Shown: positions 35,015 to 44,509 of the stretch, one piece after another
Layout: each line of letters begins with the position of its first letter
How positions within the stretch are numbered: the first letter of the stretch is position 1
Position numbers and translations under genes: made by a program
The notes under the pieces: generated by a model
What the model was told of the DNA's origin: nothing
Seen by the model: only the letters and a program-made list of their open reading frames with translations
Database searches by the model: none
Assembly (NCBI GenBank): GCA_036346355.1
Contig: CM070577.1
Coordinates: 81,366,509-81,430,508 of the forward strand
Direction of reading: 5' to 3'
DNA: 64,000 bases
Source: Rhipidocladum racemiflorum
Lineage: Eukaryota > Streptophyta > Magnoliopsida > Poales > Poaceae

Positions 35015-38000
35015 TCAAGCCACGTTACGAGAGTCTAAAATATTTAGTCCACTTCTCAATTCACAGAACCTTTTCTCGTCAAGGGGCTTGGTAAAAATAT
35101 CGGCTAATTGATCATTTGTACTCACATGTTGGATATCAATTTCGCCTTTGGTTGCGTGATCTCTTAGGAAATGATGGCGAATATCTATGTGTTTTGTCCG
35201 GGAGTGTTGGACAGGATTGTTTGCAATTTTTATGGCACTCTCATTGTCGCATAAAAGTGGAACGCTTTTGTAGGAGAGGCCATAATCACTCAGGGTTTGT
35301 CTCATCCAAAGTAATTGAGCACAACAACTCCCGGCGGCTATATATTCGGCTTCGGCAGTGGATAGGGCTACGGAATTTTGTTTCTTGGAAGACCACGAGA
35401 CTAGAGACCTACCCAAGAATTGGCAAGTCCCCGAGGTACTCTTCCTATCCACTTTACAACCGGCATAATCCGCATCGGAATAGCCAACAAGTTCAAAGGA
35501 AGATCCTTTCGGATACCAAAGTCCAAAATGAGGAGTGTGCACTAAGTATCTCAAGATTCTCTTAACGGCCACCATGTGGCACTCTTTTGGAGCGGCTTGA
35601 AAACGTGCATACATACAAACGCTAAGCATGATATCGGGCCTAGATGCACAAAGATAAAGAAGAGAACCGATCATCGAACGATATACCTTTTGGATGACCG
35701 GTTTACCTTCTTTGTCGAGGTCTAGATGCCCGTTGGCTTGCATAGGCGTCTTTATAGGCTTGGCGTCCTCCATTCCGAACTTCTTGAGCATGTCCTTGAT
35801 GTATTTGGTTTGGCAAATGAAGGTTCCTTCCTTGAGTTGTTTGACTTGAAATCCGAGGAAGAACTTCAACTCTCCCATCATGGACATCTCGAATCTTTTA
35901 GTCATCATCTTGCTAAATTCTTTACACAAGTGTTCATTAGTAGATCCAAATATAATGTCATCGACATATATTTGGCACACAAATAAATCATTATCAATAT
36001 GCTTAGTAAAAAGAGTGGGGTCGGCCTTTCCGACTACAAAACCTTGTTCTAGAAGAAAGTCTCGTAGACATTCGAACCATGCCCTTGGAGCTTGCTTAAG
36101 TCCATAAAGTGCTTTGTGAAGGTAATAGACGTGGTCCGGATGTCTTGGATCTTCAAATCCGGGTGGTTGCTCAACGTAGCCCATCTCGGATAGTGGTCCA
36201 TTCAGAAAGGCGCTTTTCACGTCCATTTGGTATAACTTGAAATCATGGTGAGTAGCAAAGGCAAGTAATATTCTAATAGATTCAAGCCTAGCTACAGGAG
36301 CATATGTTTCATCGAAATCCAAACCTTCGATTTGAGTGTACCCTTGAGCAACCAAACGAGCTTTGTTCCTTGTCACGATCCCGTTTTCATCTTGCTTGTT
36401 TCGGAAGACCCACTTAGTGCCGATGACGTTTTGCTTGGGTCTTTTGACAAGCTCCCAGACTTGATTACGCTTGAAATTGTTCAGTTCCTCTTGCATGGCC
36501 ATCACCCAATCTGGGTCTTCAAGCGCTTCTTCTACTTTAAGAGGTTCAAGAGAGGAAACAAACGAGTAAAATTCACAAAAATTTGCAATTCGAGATCGAG
36601 TGGATACTCCCTTGTTAATGTCTCCCAGTATGTTGTCGACTGGATGATCCCTTTGAATGCTTTGATGAACTCTCGGATGAGGTACGGTTGAGTCCAAAGC
36701 TTGAATAGGGCCATCACCATCTTGAGTGGCATTTGAACCATCTTGAGCTTGCTTGGACGAGGAGGGAATATTGCCTGAGCCATCCCCATCCGGAGACTCC
36801 GGTATTGGACCCGGAGACTCCGGACCAGTCCGGACACTCCGGGTTTCAGTCCGGAGACTCCGGGTTGGGGTGCTCGGGTGAGTTTCCAAAATTTGAGGTC
36901 TTACCTCCCCAATTGCCAATTTCTTGATTGCTTCACATGGTGGTTCTTCCCTGTCAATCACAGTACGATCAACTTGTTCTACTTGAGAACTGTTAGCCTC
37001 ATCAAATGTTACGTCACGCGAGATTTCAACGACACCAGTGGTATTGTTGAAAACTCGGTACGCATAAGCATTAGTTCCATAACCGAGTAAGAAACCTTCA
37101 TCTACTTTAGGAGCAAATTTAGAGGACTTAGCTTTCTTGTTGAGGATGTAGCATTTACTCCCAAAGACTCTAAAATAGGATACATTTGGTTTCTTGCCGG
37201 TGAGCAACTCGTACGCCGTCTTCTTCAAGATCTTGTGGAGGTAGAGACGGTTGGTGCTGTGGCACGCGGTATTGATGGCTTCCGCCCAGAAACTGTCGGA
37301 AACCTTGTACTCATCAAGCATAGTCCGCGCCATCTCGATGAGGGTTCGATTCTTCCTCTCGGCCACCCCATTTTGTTGAGGGGAGTAGGGGCCGAGAATT
37401 CATGCTTGATCCCTTCTTCATCGAGAAACTCCTCCACACCGATATTCTTGAACTCGATCGCTTGTCGCTCAATTCTCTTGATCTTCACTTCAAACTCATT
37501 TTGGGCTCTTCTCATGAACTTCTTTAGAGTTACTTGGACTTCACCTTTGTCATGCAAGAAGAACACCCAAGTGAATCGAGAAAAGTCATCAACAATAACT
37601 AAACCATACTTACTTCCCCCGATGCTTATGTAAGCCACGGGACCAAATAAATCCATGTGGAGCATCTCCAAAGGTCTTGTGGTCGTCATTATATTTTTGG
37701 CGGGGTGGGAGGCTCCAACTTGCTTGCCCGCTTGACAGGCGCTACAAATCCTATCTTTCTCAAAGACAACATTGGTTAGTCCAAGAATGTGGTTGCCTTT
37801 GACGAGTTTGTGAAGGTTCCTCATACCGACATGGGCTAACCGGCGATGCCAAAGCCAACCCATGCTAGATTTAGCCATTAAGCACGTTTCAAGATTAAGT
37901 CTATCCGTATTGAAGTCTACGAGATAGAGCTTACCCTTTAAACGCCCTTTAAAGGCTATTGAACCATCAAGCCTCTTAATGACATCCACACCCTTTTCAT

Positions 38001-38274
38001 TAAACAAACAATTATAGCCTGCTTCACATAATTGTGCAACGGACAATAAATTGTAGCTTAATGACTCAACAAGCAAAACATTATTTAATTGAAAATTGTT
38101 TGAGATGGAAATTTTACCCAATCCAATTACTTCTCCTTTTCCATTGTCTCCAAAGACAATGCTTTCACTATTTGACCCATTTGCGTCCAAGTGTGCGAAC
38201 ATTGCCTTTTCTCCGGTCATGTGGTGCGTGCAACCGCTATCCAAAATCCAACTTGTTCCACCGGAGATATAGGC
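35015..38274 (-). pseudogene. pol: pol of the copia element: protease, integrase, RT, RNase H (one frameshift, integrase Asp lost)
   Basis: Open from 38274, just after a TAG that separates it from the gag frame. Protease: WILDSGCTHHMTG (about 38247). Integrase: His/Cys finger (about 37838-37735), first catalytic Asp in MLHMDLFGPV; the usual SDNG(S/T)EF is replaced by RIERQAIEFKN (37480-37448), so the second Asp is missing. A one-base frameshift near 37385-37395 moves to the frame read from 37366, with the third catalytic residue in NGVAERKNRTL near the join. RT: 36480-35700 with YVDDIIFGS (catalytic YVDD, about 35965-35954). RNase H: GYSDADYAGCKVDRKSTSG and STAEAEY. Stop 35015. RT and RNase H look intact; integrase does not. 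Confidence 0.9.
36785..36875 (-). repeat. TCCGGA palindromic motifs inside the copia pol linker
   Basis: Five or six GGAGACTCCGG-type words lie within the open pol frame, between integrase and RT. They encode an Arg/Ser/Pro/Glu-rich linker (TRSLRTETRSVRTGPESPGP). The same words occur in the LTRs and non-coding regions. Confidence 0.8.
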
Positions 38275-38288
38275 CTACAAAAACATAT

Positions 38289-40514
38289 TTAGTTTTTGCT
38301 CTTTGGTACCCAAACTTGGTTAGGTCCACGCACGTTAGCAACTAGAAATTTTGGGACCCAAATGGAGCGAACAAAAGGAGCATTCTTTGGCTTACGCCCA
38401 ATGTGACAAGCAACTACACGACCAAGGTTAGTCTTCTTAAGAACATATGAAGCAAAGAACTCGGAATGAGCCTTGTGCTTGGATGTTCCTTCGCCTTTCA
38501 CAAAATGAATCGGCTTGCTTAAAGGAGCAACCACGATGTTGCTCTTTTTGCCCTTAGGCGGAACATATCCAAGCCCATGCTTCTTGGGATTACCTTGGCG
38601 CTTACCGAGATACTCCTCTAAACCCTTGCTAGCCTTGTAGGACTTTTGAAGTCCATCTTCAAGCATCCCCTTAAGCTTCTCATTCTCATGAGCCAAGACT
38701 TTCAAAGTCTCACGGTTAGTAGTGCAAGTAGCAACATCAACATTATAACATCTAGCGCATCCGTTGCTAGTTGAAGGTATTGAAACATTGGAGTTGTTAA
38801 TTGAGGTGGAAGCATTGTTCGAGAGATCAACAAGCTTCACTTCAAGAGCCTTGCAAGCATCCATTGCTTGAGCAAGTTGCTCTACGAGTGAAGCATTGGT
38901 GATCTCAAGACTAACCACTTCACTCTTGGTCAAATTTGATTTTTTGACTAAGTCCTTATTCTTTTTTCTTTCAAAAGCTAGGCTCTTCTCTAGCTCAAGA
39001 TTCTTCTCTTTTTCAAAAATAAGGAGATCCTCTTGAGCTTCAAGAGTAGCCTCCTTTTGTTCTACCACTTCCTCCAATTTTTCAATGTCTTTAAGTAGCA
39101 AGTCTAGTTTCTCAATATCAAAATCATTCATAGACTTAAATGCTACTTCCTCATCATCACTAACATCATCACAATCATCTAAGCTATAATCAACAATAGA
39201 GAGAGTGGAGCTTTTAGATGATACCTTGTGCCCCTTTGCCATGAGGCAAATTGGAGCATCTCCTTCGCCGTCGCTTAAGTTGTCAAAGAGACTCTTTGAC
39301 TTTGTCGGTGGAGTAGCAATGGCGACGGTGGCAAGTCCATCTTCATTGTCGGAGTTGGAATCGGACTCGGACTCGGACTCGGACTCGGAGTTCCACTCCT
39401 TGCCGATGTATGCATGACCCTTGCCCTTGTACTTTTTGTTCTTGTCTTTGTCCTTCTTCTTGAACTTGTCCTTCTTGTAGGACTTGTCTTCCTTCTTTTC
39501 TTTGTGCGGACACTCGGCGATGAAGTGACCGGGTTCTCCGCACTCATAGCACTTCCTTGTTGAGTGTCGTCCTCTTGACTTGTTGCCATAGCTCTTGGAG
39601 TGACTACCCGGCTTGTAGCCCTTCTTCTTCAAGAACTTGTTGAATCTTCTTACGAGCAAGGCCATATCTTCATTTGTCAAGGGGCCGCTCGACTCTTCTT
39701 CATCGCTTGTGCTTTCTTCGGCTTCTTGTGCAACCTTGACGGCCTTCAAGGCTACACCTTTCTTCTTGCCGGTTTTGAGTTCTTCTACAACCTCAGCCTC
39801 CTTGATCATCATCTCATCCATCATCAACCGGCCAATCACATCATGAGGCGTGAGAGAGTCGAAGTTTGGCCGGTCTCGGATTAGTTACACAAGGTTGCGG
39901 TTGGTTGGGGTGATCACTCGAAGTATGATCTTCACCACGGCCTTGTCGGTGAGCTCGGTGCTTCCAAGTCCCTTTGCTTGATTCACTAGCACCATCAAGC
40001 GATCAAACATATTTGTGTACGATTCACCTTCTTCCAAAGTGAATCGGCTTAGCTCTCCAATGATGAGCTCGATCTTGGACTCACGGACACTTGACACACC
40101 TTCATGAGTCACCATCAACCTTTCCCAAATGTCCTTGGCATTGTCAAGACCATCTACTTGGTTGAACTCTGAGTCACTCAAAGCGTTGAACAAGGCATTG
40201 ACGGCCAAGTCATTGAAGTGTTGAGCTTTGTCTTCTTCGGAGGTGAGATTGTTGGGGTTGACGGGCTTGAAACCTGTTTCAACAATCTTCCAAATACAAG
40301 AATGAAGTGATCTCAAATGCATCTTCATCTTATGTTTCCATGCCGCGTAGCGAGTGCCGTCGAAATGAGGCGCTCGTCCGGACGAAACAGAGACATATGA
40401 TGAAGAGTTTGAGACTCCAAAAGATGAATAATCTAAAGGAATTGCAACCCCTATACCGGAACCCGTGGGTTTCTCTTGGCCATGGGTTTCGGTAACCTTC
40501 TCTATTTCCGACAT
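38289..40514 (-). pseudogene. gag: gag of the copia element, interrupted by one stop
   Basis: Starts at ATG 40514 (MSEIEKVTETHG). The capsid-like UBN2/gag domain spans about 40420-39900 (FDGTRYAAWKHKMKMHLRS, AKDIWERLMVTHEG, LSRFTLEEGESYTNMFDRLM). A TAA at 39885-39887 interrupts the frame, which continues in phase (RDRPNFDSLTPHDVIG). Next come a Glu-rich stretch, a basic zone with zinc knuckle CYECGEPGHFIAEC (about 39551-39510), a Ser/Glu/Asp repeat (SESESESESDSNSDNE), and a long coiled coil (39120-38800). The end is GPNQVWVPKSKN, stop 38289. This length and coiled coil are usual for Sirevirus gag. One stop in an otherwise intact frame suggests recent inactivation. Confidence 0.88.
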
Positions 40515-40555
40515 CTTTGATTCTCCAAGCGGTTAAGCCAAAATAAAGGAGATTT

Positions 40556-40568
40556 GGCTCTGATACCA
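40556..40568 (-). other. Primer binding site of the copia element (initiator Met tRNA)
   Basis: The minus strand reads TGGTATCAGAGCC, complementary to the 3' end of initiator-Met tRNA. It lies two bases from the 5' LTR edge at 40571. Confidence 0.93.
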
Positions 40569-40570
40569 AT

Positions 40571-41940
40571 TGAAAGGACCGAAGATGTCGCCTAGAGGGG
40601 GGGTGAATAGGCGAATTAAAACTTTGCAGTGAAATTAAAACTACCCGAGCGGGTCAACCCGGAGTCTCCGGGTTTTGGTCCGGATACTCCGGCTTGTCCG
40701 GAGTGTCCGGTATTGGATACCGGAGTCTCCGAGTTGGGTGGCTCGGGAGCGCAACACAAGTTGCTCAAACTTGCACGAATTACTACTAAAAGTAAATAAC
40801 AATAGCAACCTAGAACAAGTGCTAGTAAGGATTTGAATTAAAGCTAGACAAAGAGCTAGATCTAGGCTTTACGGAGACAAATCCACACAAGCAACACAAG
40901 CAAGTAAAGAGAGAGCGAGAGAAGCGATTTTTCACCGAAGATCGGATTCTTGATGGGAATCCTACGTCTCCGTTGAGGTGGCTCAGTCACACTTGAGCCG
41001 GGGTCTCTTTCAACCCGCTTTCCTCCCGGTGTTGCACAAATGCACTCGCTGGCTTCACTTCTTGTCTCTTCCCTTTCGGAGGCGAGACTCGCCTTCACAA
41101 ACGACCGGGGCTCACCACACAAGTTGGTAGCTCCCGGTGACTCCTAGCCATCTAGGAGACCTTCAACCTCCAAGAGTAATAGCACCGCGGAAGTCGCTTG
41201 GAGGATGAACTAGTGCTCAACAACCCGAAATGAATGCACTTAGCACTTTTCTTCTTCCTCTCCTCACCAGAATGGATCAACAACCAAATCAAATGGTGGG
41301 AGGAAGTGAGGGCTCTATTGAATGCTTTGTAAGTGTTAGAGAGGGCTTGAATGCTGCAATGAATGAGCTCAAGAGCAGTCCTAGCCATTGGAGAAGAAGG
41401 GGTGGCTTTAAATACATTTTTGAAAACTAGCCGTTTTTTCCCTTTTCGAACAGACCGGAGACTCCGGACAATTGACCCGGAGACTCCGGATTGTCCGGAC
41501 TCTCCGGACTAAATGTCCGGATACTCCGGACTCTCCGGAATTCACATTTTTGGCCGAGAGGGTTAACCCGGAGACTCCGAACAAAATGTCCGAAGACTCC
41601 GGACTGTATGTCCGGACCCTCCGAGTTGACTGGCTCGGTTGGAATTCTGATTTTTTGGAAAGTGCAAGTTTTGACCTTGAGCACATGCACATCCTAAAAG
41701 CAATTTTCCATAGTACCCTCTTAATAGTACGGCTATCCTTAAGACTCAATTAAAAAGAAAATTACACTTCTTCGTCTTGATGCCGTTTTATTGAGATTTG
41801 ATACTCGTAAAGTCGTCCAAAGTCATTTCAAGCTTGATGTAATCTCGAGATCTGCATTATACTTAGTTGAGATATTAGATCTCTTTAATTGTGTCATCAT
41901 TAATCACCAAAATAAAATGAGGGGCCTAGATGCACTTTCA
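40571..41940 (-). repeat. 5' LTR of the copia element
   Basis: 1,370 bp, TGAAAGGACC ... GCACTTTCA on the + strand, followed by GTTTT. It is near-identical to 30481-31873. It contains TCCGGA-word clusters (40660-40740, 41450-41635). Confidence 0.93.
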
Positions 41941-42152
41941 GTTTTGCATGATCAGCTAGCTACCATGTTGTAAGGTCAGCAAGATATTAGTTTACACTCT
42001 CTCTAACCAAGCTAAACCAAACCAGAAAAAGTGGATCCGCTTTAACCTAGCTAGCTAATTGTACCAAGTAACCCATTTACTCTTGAAACGAATTCAGTAA
42101 GCAAGGAATTGCATTGTACCAACTTAATCAAGTACTACCAATTGACAGTTAA

Positions 42153-42255
42153 TAATGGAAGCTAATATCTTGGAAGCTAATAATGGAAGCTAATATCTTG
42201 GAAGCTAATACCTTGGAAGCTAATATCTTGGAAGTTAATAATGGAAGCTAATACC
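42153..42255. repeat. Short tandem repeat (gaagctaatatcttg)
   Basis: Units of the form taat(a)(atg)gaagctaatatcttggaagc repeat about six times with a 15-17 bp period and small changes. Confidence 0.8.
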
Positions 42256-42643
42256 AAGTAACCCATTTATAATGAAGGCAAACATGATCAACACAAGATG
42301 ATCCATAGTTCCACACAACATGCTCCAATCAGTAAGCATTTGCTCCACTGACAAAATGAAAAAAATTTGTCCTCACCGAGATCTCGCCGGCGACTACCGA
42401 GAACTCGCCAGAGACGGCCGAGATCTCGCCGTAGCCGACCGAGACGCCGTCAAAACTGTCCGGAGACGGCCGGATCTGGGCTCTGTCCGGACGGAGCGCT
42501 GAGAGGAAAGCCTCTGGCTGATTTGGGACTAGCTACTCGTACTGAGCCCGTGAGCAAGCAGGGGAAAGTGCCCTTCTATAGTCCAATACAATACTTCAGA
42601 GAATATAACAATCTGTTATCCACCTTGAGCAAGCAATACAATC

Positions 42644-42720
42644 AGTGGAGTTGGTTATCAAACTCTGGTTAGGCTTCAAACAACCCAACAGGTCATGGGT
42701 TCGAATCCCATCTATCCCCA
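42644..42720 (+). repeat. tRNA-like / SINE-like relic followed by poly(A)
   Basis: A box B-like GGTTCGAATCC sits in a perfect T-arm (ATGGG-TTCGAAT-CCCAT) followed by ctatcccca and then nine A. About 40 bp upstream, GAGTTGGTTATCAAACTC can form a D-arm with a box A-like TGG..AGTTGG. The 5' acceptor strand (expected ggggata) is not found and the anticodon arm is poor, so it is not a working tRNA gene. A SINE head or captured tRNA is likely. Confidence 0.4.
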
Positions 42721-43022
42721 AAAAAAAATTTCATTGTTTTTCGATTTATTTCATATGTATTGTTCCTAATGCTCATGATAATGCTACAAAAAAAATTTCA
42801 ACTCAAATCCGGTAATACTTCAATGCAATCCGGTTTGAAATGTTCAAATTTCGGGCATTTTTAGCGAGATCTCGGCCGGAGGAAGCGAAATCTCGCCGAA
42901 AAAAACGGAATTTGAAAATTTTTCAAATTTTTTGCTCCGGCCAGGATTTGAGAATTCGTCCTAGGCCGAAAGGCGAGATCTCGTCCGAGATATGTGAAAT
43001 CCCGGCAAATTTTGGATCCCTG

Positions 43023-43844
43023 CTCCCTGGTGCATCTTGACGCGACGGTCTTGGATCTGGACTCGGTGACGGCGGAGTCAGCGGCAATCGGCGGATAACC
43101 GTGGCGGAACGAAGCTCCAACTTCGGCGAGCTCTCGCGGGCTGGCGGCGGCGGCTTGACCGGCGTGGGTTGGGGCAAACGATGCACATGGAAGAGGGGGT
43201 CCCGACACGGGTGGCGACGCATTAAATAGGCCCTCGACATCCGTGATAATCGCGGAGAACGAGGCCCCACGCGCGGGCGGCGGCGGAGTCCGGCAGGGAA
43301 TCAGACGGGCGACGTGGATGCACGGGGGCCATCCACGTGGCGCGATCGACGGCCCGGATCGCGCCGGGTGCGAGCGGGTTCGCACGGTCACCGGCTCGGG
43401 TGACGTGGCGCAAGCACGGGCGTTGGATCGTGATCCAACGGTCGCGATCCTAGGGTTAGGGTTGGGCTCGGGTCTAACTCGAACGTGGCTCGGGTCGGGC
43501 TCGAGTCCGACTCGGGTTCCGACTCGGTCGGATGAACAGTGAAACTGACTCGGCAATTTCCAGCGATTTAATATTCAAAACAATTTCCAAAAATTCATTT
43601 AATCCAAGAAAAATAGCAAAACACTAAGAAAAATTCCAAAAAAATCTAGAAAATATTTTAGGGCATTTGGGACTCAAATAAAATATTTCCAACAAAATTG
43701 TATTTGAAAAATTAAATTCTTTAATCATTTCAAAAGGGGAATAAATCCAAATTAAATCCAAATAAATTTTCAGAAAATTCCAAAAATTCACAAAAGTGCA
43801 AAATAACATTTAAATTCATGAAAAGCAAAAATTGGGGTGTTACA
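43023..43844 (-). mobile_element. Reverse Tekay-type LTR, right piece, ending TGTTACA
   Basis: Resumes after the hAT target duplication. It aligns with 47440-48088 of the reverse solo LTR: cattaaata, gacggcggagtcc, ccacgtggcgcgatcga, cgttggatcgtgatccaacg and aaaattggggtgttaca in order. It ends at 43844 (LTR 5' end on the minus strand). If this was a solo LTR its right duplication would be TGTTT (43845-43849); the left end is lost at 19281, so this cannot be checked. Confidence 0.75.
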
Positions 43845-44509
43845 TGTTTGCTTTCTTACCCAGCTGAGGCTCACCACAAGACCTGAGACGCCCTCCACGG
43901 GATGGAAGGGAATGAGGGTGCACACCAACGGGTGTGCACTCGGCAATACCGGTATGTGCTAAGCAAAGAGACATGATGCATTGCATTGCATAAATGAGAA
44001 TATAAATGAAGAAGTTTTCTGAATTGTTCCTCATGGTTTATGTCAACTGTTATTAGTTTGTTTCCATTGCAATACACTTTGCTGAGTGATCAACTCACGC
44101 TTATTGCTTAAATGTTTTTTTTAGGTACCTTGAATCTGGCATGTGGGAAAGGGAGTTAGATTCACGAATTCACTTAGCATCACTGAAATAAACAATTTCA
44201 AACCCTTTCCATAGTTGTGTTGGTTACCTTATTGAACTATCTTATTGTTTTGATTGCCTCGTTGGTTGTCATGATTAAATGTTCATTCCTTATTGGTTTA
44301 TGGGACAGTTAAATTATGTATTGGACTTAAATTATTGCTGAAATCCTTGGGCACCATGTTAGTATTGTCTTCGTTTATGCTATCTTGATATGCCTCTATT
44401 ATTGATGCTGAAAACCATGGAAAAACTGAGTACGTGCTGCCGAAATTTTGTTAGAACTATTAGCGTAGTTGTTGTAATTTATTTCAAATGTAGTGTATTG
44501 GTTGCTTCT
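43845..44509 (+). mobile_element. Forward Tekay-type LTR fragment, left part
   Basis: Carries the gctgagtgatcaactcacgcttattgctt box (44080-44108) common in Tekay/Del LTRs. It continues after the reverse solo LTR at 48094 and ends at 48143 with GGGTGTTACA followed by an initiator-Met primer site. Its own left end is missing. Confidence 0.65.

Larger units (their letters stand above)
30481..41940 (-). mobile_element. Full-length Sirevirus-like copia retrotransposon, target duplication GTTTT
   Basis: The 11,460-bp element has LTRs at 30481-31873 and 40571-41940, flanked by GTTTT (30476-30480 and 41941-41945). On the minus strand: 5' LTR, initiator-Met primer site (40568-40556), gag, protease-integrase-RT-RNase H, a long region with a third ORF, polypurine tract, 3' LTR. 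The copia order (integrase before RT), a gag with a long coiled coil, an extra ORF downstream of pol, and abundant short palindromic motifs all fit the Sirevirus group. The LTRs differ by about 2% by eye (roughly 25-30 changes) plus one indel of about 20 bp. It is probably the youngest dated insertion in the window. Confidence 0.93.
26121..43022 (-). mobile_element. hAT transposon interrupted by a copia element; 8-bp target duplication
   Basis: Left end CAAGGTTTCAAAT (26121); right end, read inward on the minus strand, CAGGGATCCAAAAT (43022). These form short imperfect terminal inverted repeats. The flanks are CTCCCAGG (26113-26120) and CTCCCTGG (43023-43030), seven of eight bases equal, the 8-bp duplication expected of hAT elements. 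Both subterminal regions are rich in CGAGATCTCG-type words. Inside is a decayed hAT transposase gene on the minus strand (26794-30206). Without the copia insertion (30481-41940 plus one GTTTT) the element is about 5.4 kb. It sits inside the reverse Tekay-type LTR, whose sequence continues on both sides. Confidence 0.85.
41946..43022 (-). other. 5' side of the hAT element (non-coding)
   Basis: This is the half of the hAT element beyond the copia insertion, upstream of the transposase on the minus strand. It contains a short tandem repeat (42158-42255), a tRNA-like segment (42644-42720), and a CG-rich zone (42370-42500) and terminal zone (42840-43022) with many gagatctcgcc / cgagatctcgg words. 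No ORF is supported. Confidence 0.7.

Noticed and set aside
42644..42720. Functional tRNA gene
   Set aside because: No 5' acceptor strand pairing with ctatcccc and a poor anticodon arm.
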